NCBI RefSeq assembly: GCF_014117325.1
Contig: NZ_CP059732.1
Span: 620,001-684,000 of the forward strand
DNA: 64,000 nt
Direction of reading: 5' to 3'
Source of the DNA: Spirosoma foliorum
Lineage (GTDB): Bacteria > Bacteroidota > Bacteroidia > Cytophagales > Spirosomataceae
The notes beneath the pieces are model-generated. The model was not told the DNA's origin, made no database searches, and worked only from the letters and a program-made list of their open reading frames with translations. The position numbers and the translations under genes were made by a program. Position 1 is the stretch's first letter; every line of letters begins with the position of its first letter. Below, piece after piece: positions 60,856 to 64,000 of the stretch.

Positions 60856-60951
60856 AGTGTAAGGAACAAGGGTCCGGTAATGAGCCTAAAGATAGCTTTT
60901 GGGAATGTTAACCAGTCAATCTTAAATTCTAAAAATCTGGACTTTACGTTC

Positions 60952-62121
60952 TTACTTTCCTGCCAGGTACCGATTCCGGTATTCGAGCGGAGTACAGCCC
61001 TTAACCTGACGAAATTGCCGGGAAATGTTTTTACTGTCGTTAAGACCAAGCTCCATTGCAATCTCAAAAACGGTCAGGTCGGTTTCCAGTAGTTTTTTGG
61101 AAAATTTCTCGATGCGCAGATTCTGGATGTATTTGTAGATGGGGTAGCCAATCACGTGCTGAAACCGCATTTCCAGCGATCGTCGTGACAACGGCACCTG
61201 CTTTACCACTTCATCGACCTGAAGATTTTTGTCGATATTCTGGTGAATGTACTTCAACGAAGAGGCAATGAAATCATCGTGTGTCGCATAAATATCGGTC
61301 GACTGTCGGGTGATCACCTGCGTTGGTCGAACAACGATGTCATAGAAACTAGCGGTTTCTTTCCGAATCATACGGTCGAGCAGGCGGGCCGCATCATAAC
61401 CACCTTTCTCGGCATCTTGCGCAATGCTGGATAGGGGTGGGTCTGAAAGCTCACAGATCATTTCATCATTATCCACACCCAGTACGGCCACCTCTTCTGG
61501 AATTCGAATGCCTGAGTGCCGACAGGCTTCGGTTATATGCTGCCCTAACCGGTCATCGCAGGCCATAATGGCAATGGGTTTGGGCAACGACAGGAGCCAT
61601 TGGCTCAACGAACTAGGTTTGTAGAACCAGAGTTCGATTTCACTTTCGCGGGCGTTCTGATTCTCAAAGTAATGAACCTTATAGCCTGCTTTGGAAACGC
61701 TTTCTTCGAATCCTTCAGCTCGCTCCCTCGACCAGACGATGTCGGTAAAGCCATAAAAGGCAAAGTTTTTGAAGCCTTTCTTTAAGAAATAATCGGCGGC
61801 TATGGCTCCAGTTTCCTGGTGGGCACCCGTTATATTCGGAATCTCCGTAAACCGTTCTTTAAAGTCTTGCGCAATGAGAGGAATGCCTGCTTCGGTGATT
61901 TTCTGGATACTCTCTTCGTTGTAAAGCTGACCAATAATACCGTCGGCTTCCCATTCGAGTGCCCAGTTTAAAATACCATTGATCCCCATCGTTTCCCGGT
62001 GGAAAAGCGGCATTCGGCAGAATACCCAGGGACCATATTCGCGCGAGTATTTAGTGATGCCTTTTAGCAGACTCTTACTATACTCCTCCGCGAAATCGAT
62101 CAACAAAATAATCTTGTGCAT
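60952..62121 (-). CDS. XylR-type AraC regulator with LacI-like sensor
   Basis: 389 residues from ATG 62121 (MHKIILLIDF); 11 upstream codons read into a palindrome and are not used. N-terminal periplasmic-binding-like domain (about 1-275) with LLIDFAEEYSKSLLKGITKYSRE, ADGIIGQLYNEE and IAMACDDRLGQHITEACRHSGIRIPEEVAVLGVDND; C-terminal AraC HTH pair with VDEVVKQVPLSRRSLEMRF and TVFEIAMELGLNDSKNISRQFRQVKGCTPLEYR. It probably senses a sugar and controls the MFS and phosphodiesterase genes upstream on the same strand. Confidence 0.9.
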   Translation of the reverse strand: MHKIILLIDFAEEYSKSLLKGITKYSREYGPWVFCRMPLFHRETMGINGILNWALEWEADGIIGQLYNEESIQKITEAGIPLIAQDFKERFTEIPNITGAHQETGAIAADYFLKKGFKNFAFYGFTDIVWSRERAEGFEESVSKAGYKVHYFENQNARESEIELWFYKPSSLSQWLLSLPKPIAIMACDDRLGQHITEACRHSGIRIPEEVAVLGVDNDEMICELSDPPLSSIAQDAEKGGYDAARLLDRMIRKETASFYDIVVRPTQVITRQSTDIYATHDDFIASSLKYIHQNIDKNLQVDEVVKQVPLSRRSLEMRFQHVIGYPIYKYIQNLRIEKFSKKLLETDLTVFEIAMELGLNDSKNISRQFRQVKGCTPLEYRNRYLAGK

Positions 62122-62130
62122 GGGTTTTGT

Positions 62131-62201
62131 GTAGCGCGGACATCCTGTCCGCATAGCATAAAGATAACTTTTTTGCTATGCGGCCAGGATGTCCGCGCTA
62201 C
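62131..62201. repeat. Palindromic repeat between MFS and XylR genes
   Basis: 28-nt arms (62131-62158 and 62174-62201) with one mismatch; core GCGGACATCCTGTCCGC on one arm. On the minus strand it overlaps the last codon and stop of the MFS gene and precedes the XylR-type gene. It is of the same GCGGAC-rich kind as the palindrome at 59303. Confidence 0.8.
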
Positions 62202-63445
62202 TTAAATAGGTCCTTTACACTTTTAATTGTCGCATTCGTAACCAGCGGTTTCGCCCAGATGCCAATGCTGAAAATGTAACCTAAGGTAAGCAACAAAATC
62301 AGCATGGCCCAACGGAGTCCGATTAGTTCGGCCAGGCCCCCAATGATCAACGGCACCAGGGCACCACCAACGATTCCGGTACACAGGATACCCGAAAATG
62401 TGCCGTGATGCTGCGGAACGGAATTAAGGGCGAGCGAAAAAATGATCGACCACATAACGGAGGCAAAAAAACCGGTTGTCGGTAAGGCATAAATAGCCCA
62501 GTCTTTGGGGCCAAACAAACCAATCAATAAGGCAATAACGGCACCGAACGTAAACAACATCAGTACTTTACGGCTGTCGGCTAGTTTTAGTAAGACCAGA
62601 CCCAAAATACAGCCTACCGTCATCAGCCCCCAAAAATAAGCCACTACTTCGGCGCCGGTTGTGGCTGGGTCGACACCATGATAGAGTTGAAGGAATTTAG
62701 AAATCCAATTAGCAATACCCTGCTCTGTTCCAACATAGGCGAAAATACCCGCGAAAAATAAGAGCACCGTTTTGTCACGAAGTAGCTCAAGCAGCGTACC
62801 GCCAACTTCTATTTTTTCGTCATCTTTCAGTTCAACGTTGGGGAATTTAATCACCCCAACCACCACAATCATGAGCAGCGTGGTAAGGGCAAATACCCAG
62901 TAAAGCGACACCCACTCCAGATGAACAGGCACAACCCGGTTGAGTAGCGCAATGGGAAAACTAGTGTTGGCCGTATGCAGATTGAGGACGAAATAGCTGT
63001 ATAAAAACGGGCTGATAAACGAAGCTGCGCCCGAAAAAAGCTGCGCCAGTACAGAATTAAAGGCAAAATGGGCCTCACCACCCGCCACCCGCAGCAACGG
63101 ATTAATGACGACCTGCAACATCGCCATTCCGACACCAATCGAAAAAAGAGATACCAGTGCAATCGAAAAGCGAGGAACGAGCGCGAACAAAAGCGCCCCC
63201 AGAAAAGCCAGAAAAAAGGCTCCGAGCAAGACCGGTTTTTCTCGGTATTTTTCGACTAATAACCCCGATGGCATCGACACGCTATACGCCACAAAAAAGG
63301 CAAACGGCAGAAACCCCGCCAGACCAATACTCAACTGGAAACTATCGACCAGGTCAGGGATGATGGGCCCGAGAATATTCGTCAGAAACGAGATGACGAA
63401 GAATATTAACAGAATCAGGACGACAATCAGGGTATTTCGGTTCAT
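62198..63445 (-). CDS. MFS sugar transporter (FucP-like)
   Basis: 415 residues with about 12 membrane helices. The pattern is that of the sugar:H+ symporter branch near FucP/GluP: a hydrophobic start MNRNTLIVVLILLIFFVISFLTNILGPIIPDLVDSF, GFLPFAFFVAYSVSMPSG, and a central cytoplasmic loop with VELKDDEKIEVGGTLLELLRD. It stands 2 bp after a phosphodiesterase gene and just before the XylR-type regulator on the same strand: a sugar-uptake operon. Confidence 0.85.
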   Translation of the reverse strand: MNRNTLIVVLILLIFFVISFLTNILGPIIPDLVDSFQLSIGLAGFLPFAFFVAYSVSMPSGLLVEKYREKPVLLGAFFLAFLGALLFALVPRFSIALVSLFSIGVGMAMLQVVINPLLRVAGGEAHFAFNSVLAQLFSGAASFISPFLYSYFVLNLHTANTSFPIALLNRVVPVHLEWVSLYWVFALTTLLMIVVVGVIKFPNVELKDDEKIEVGGTLLELLRDKTVLLFFAGIFAYVGTEQGIANWISKFLQLYHGVDPATTGAEVVAYFWGLMTVGCILGLVLLKLADSRKVLMLFTFGAVIALLIGLFGPKDWAIYALPTTGFFASVMWSIIFSLALNSVPQHHGTFSGILCTGIVGGALVPLIIGGLAELIGLRWAMLILLLTLGYIFSIGIWAKPLVTNATIKSVKDLFK

Positions 63446-63447
63446 AA

Positions 63448-63999
63448 TTAGTGCTTTAGCGCTTCCTGTACGGCATTGCCAACGGTACCACTCGGCGGTA
63501 AAATATGCAATAAAGACGCAATGGTAGGCGCAATATCGGCGACGGTTGTGTACCGGAGCGTTTCGCCTTTCGTAATACCCCAGCCGTACAAAACGAACGG
63601 AACGTGTGTATCGTAATGATAAGGCGACCCGTGATCAGTACCCGTGCCGCCATTGGCAATCCAGCCGGGTTCTGTAATCAGTTGAATATCACCACTACGT
63701 TTGGCATGGAGCATATTTCGGTACAGATCCAGTAAATGCGTATTCAAATTAGTCGTATACAGACTGCGCAAATTAACCACATCGGCAATGCCCGGCATGG
63801 GTAGCAGTGCTTCCCGAATTACGTCATACGCAGCATCGACCGTAATCTTTTTCTCTTTCAACAGGGCATGGTTGAGATAAAGTTGGTAGTTCTCACTTGC
63901 CTGCAGGTAATCGCCACTGCCGAAGGCATCGGTCAACGATTTTTTGACGGTATTGGAAATAGCTTTGGCGTCTATTAGCCCAGCTGGCAAATGATGCTG
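63448..63999 (-). CDS. Alkaline phosphatase/nucleotide pyrophosphatase-type protein, 3' part
   Basis: The frame is open to the right edge; a TTG at 63990 is not taken as the start. The visible 183 residues are a C-terminal part of the type I phosphodiesterase/nucleotide pyrophosphatase superfamily: GTDHGSPYHYDTHVPFVLYGWGITKG gives metal-binding Asp/His, and VADIAPTIASLLHILPP is the usual C-terminal motif of PafA-like phosphatases. It ends 2 bp before the MFS transporter gene; the two are co-transcribed, and phosphate ester cleavage may feed sugar uptake. Confidence 0.85.
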   Translation of the reverse strand, partial: QHHLPAGLIDAKAISNTVKKSLTDAFGSGDYLQASENYQLYLNHALLKEKKITVDAAYDVIREALLPMPGIADVVNLRSLYTTNLNTHLLDLYRNMLHAKRSGDIQLITEPGWIANGGTGTDHGSPYHYDTHVPFVLYGWGITKGETLRYTTVADIAPTIASLLHILPPSGTVGNAVQEALKH

Positions 64000-64000
64000 T

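Noticed and set aside
62122..62154. Longer start for the XylR-type regulator (MRTGCPRYTKP...)
   Set aside because: The extra codons lie in the palindromic repeat; the ATG at 62121 fits the family start MHKIILLIDF.
1..64000. tRNA or rRNA genes, including an attachment tRNA beside the recombinase
   Set aside because: No cloverleaf or rRNA-like sequence was recognised by eye; a tRNAscan run would settle it.

Overview
The window looks like a chromosomal segment of a Bacteroidota species of the Cytophagales, most likely Spirosoma or a close relative. The grounds are a gliding-motility/T9SS-type C-terminal domain protein, a DUF5686/CarboxypepD-regulatory outer-membrane protein, an LpxR-type outer-membrane protein, TAnnTTTG promoter boxes, few Shine-Dalgarno sites, and moderate GC with perfect REP-like palindromes between convergent genes. 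The genus is an inference from gene content only.

Layout. 1-12.05 kb is core chromosome: a MOSC protein, a UbiA-like membrane protein, a lipoprotein, an IS701-like insertion with a 5-bp target duplication, an alpha/beta hydrolase, a class A PBP, MsrB, an ECF sigma/anti-sigma pair, a fasciclin protein and an ALDH7-type dehydrogenase. 12.07-14.4 kb is a recombination module: XRE-like regulator, GIY-YIG protein, tyrosine recombinase with an in-frame TGA in its N-terminal part, and a NUMOD4-like small protein. 14.55-31.67 kb is the highlight: an integron-like cassette array. Fifteen sites of about 64-91 bp have the attC layout: GCCCAAC (R''), an L'' arm, a variable centre, an L' arm with one extra base, and GTTGGGT (R'). 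At least six different L-arm sequences occur and each matches its own partner, so the two arms covary. Every cassette gene is on the + strand and nearly all end just before a site. Cargo includes a DUF6882-like protein, RloA/RloB-like proteins, a small membrane protein, a DUF4062 gene broken by an IS3-family element, an Rpn-like nuclease, a zinc-ribbon protein, an alpha/beta hydrolase with an AraC regulator, and an ADP-ribosylation/crystallin J1-like protein. Unlike classical integrons, each cassette also carries a 130-350 bp leader and a short trailer built from a repeated GACA-N8-ACGCCC module.

One site (J) is split by an IS110-family element. Its upstream non-coding segment can be folded into a bridge-RNA-like structure whose loop matches both halves of the attC target and the element's own right end. 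Sites decay towards the right end of the array, and leader relics continue to about 35.0 kb around a quinone oxidoreductase/AraC pair, an EthD-like protein and a small membrane protein.

35-64 kb is core again: SAM methyltransferase, LpxR-like protein, a sugar nucleotidyltransferase next to a large kinase-like/UDPGP protein, Pth, a SprB-repeat/T9SS protein, PyrR, a DUF5686 protein with a T9 homopolymer frameshift in its signal peptide, FdhD with an FdhF/YdeP-type oxidoreductase, a diacylglycerol kinase-like protein, an App1-like phosphatase, a serine hydrolase, a DegT aminotransferase, a GH20-like protein, a Grx-Grx-TrxR fusion, a XylR-type regulator, an MFS sugar transporter and a phosphodiesterase cut by the right edge. 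No rRNA, tRNA or CRISPR array was recognised.
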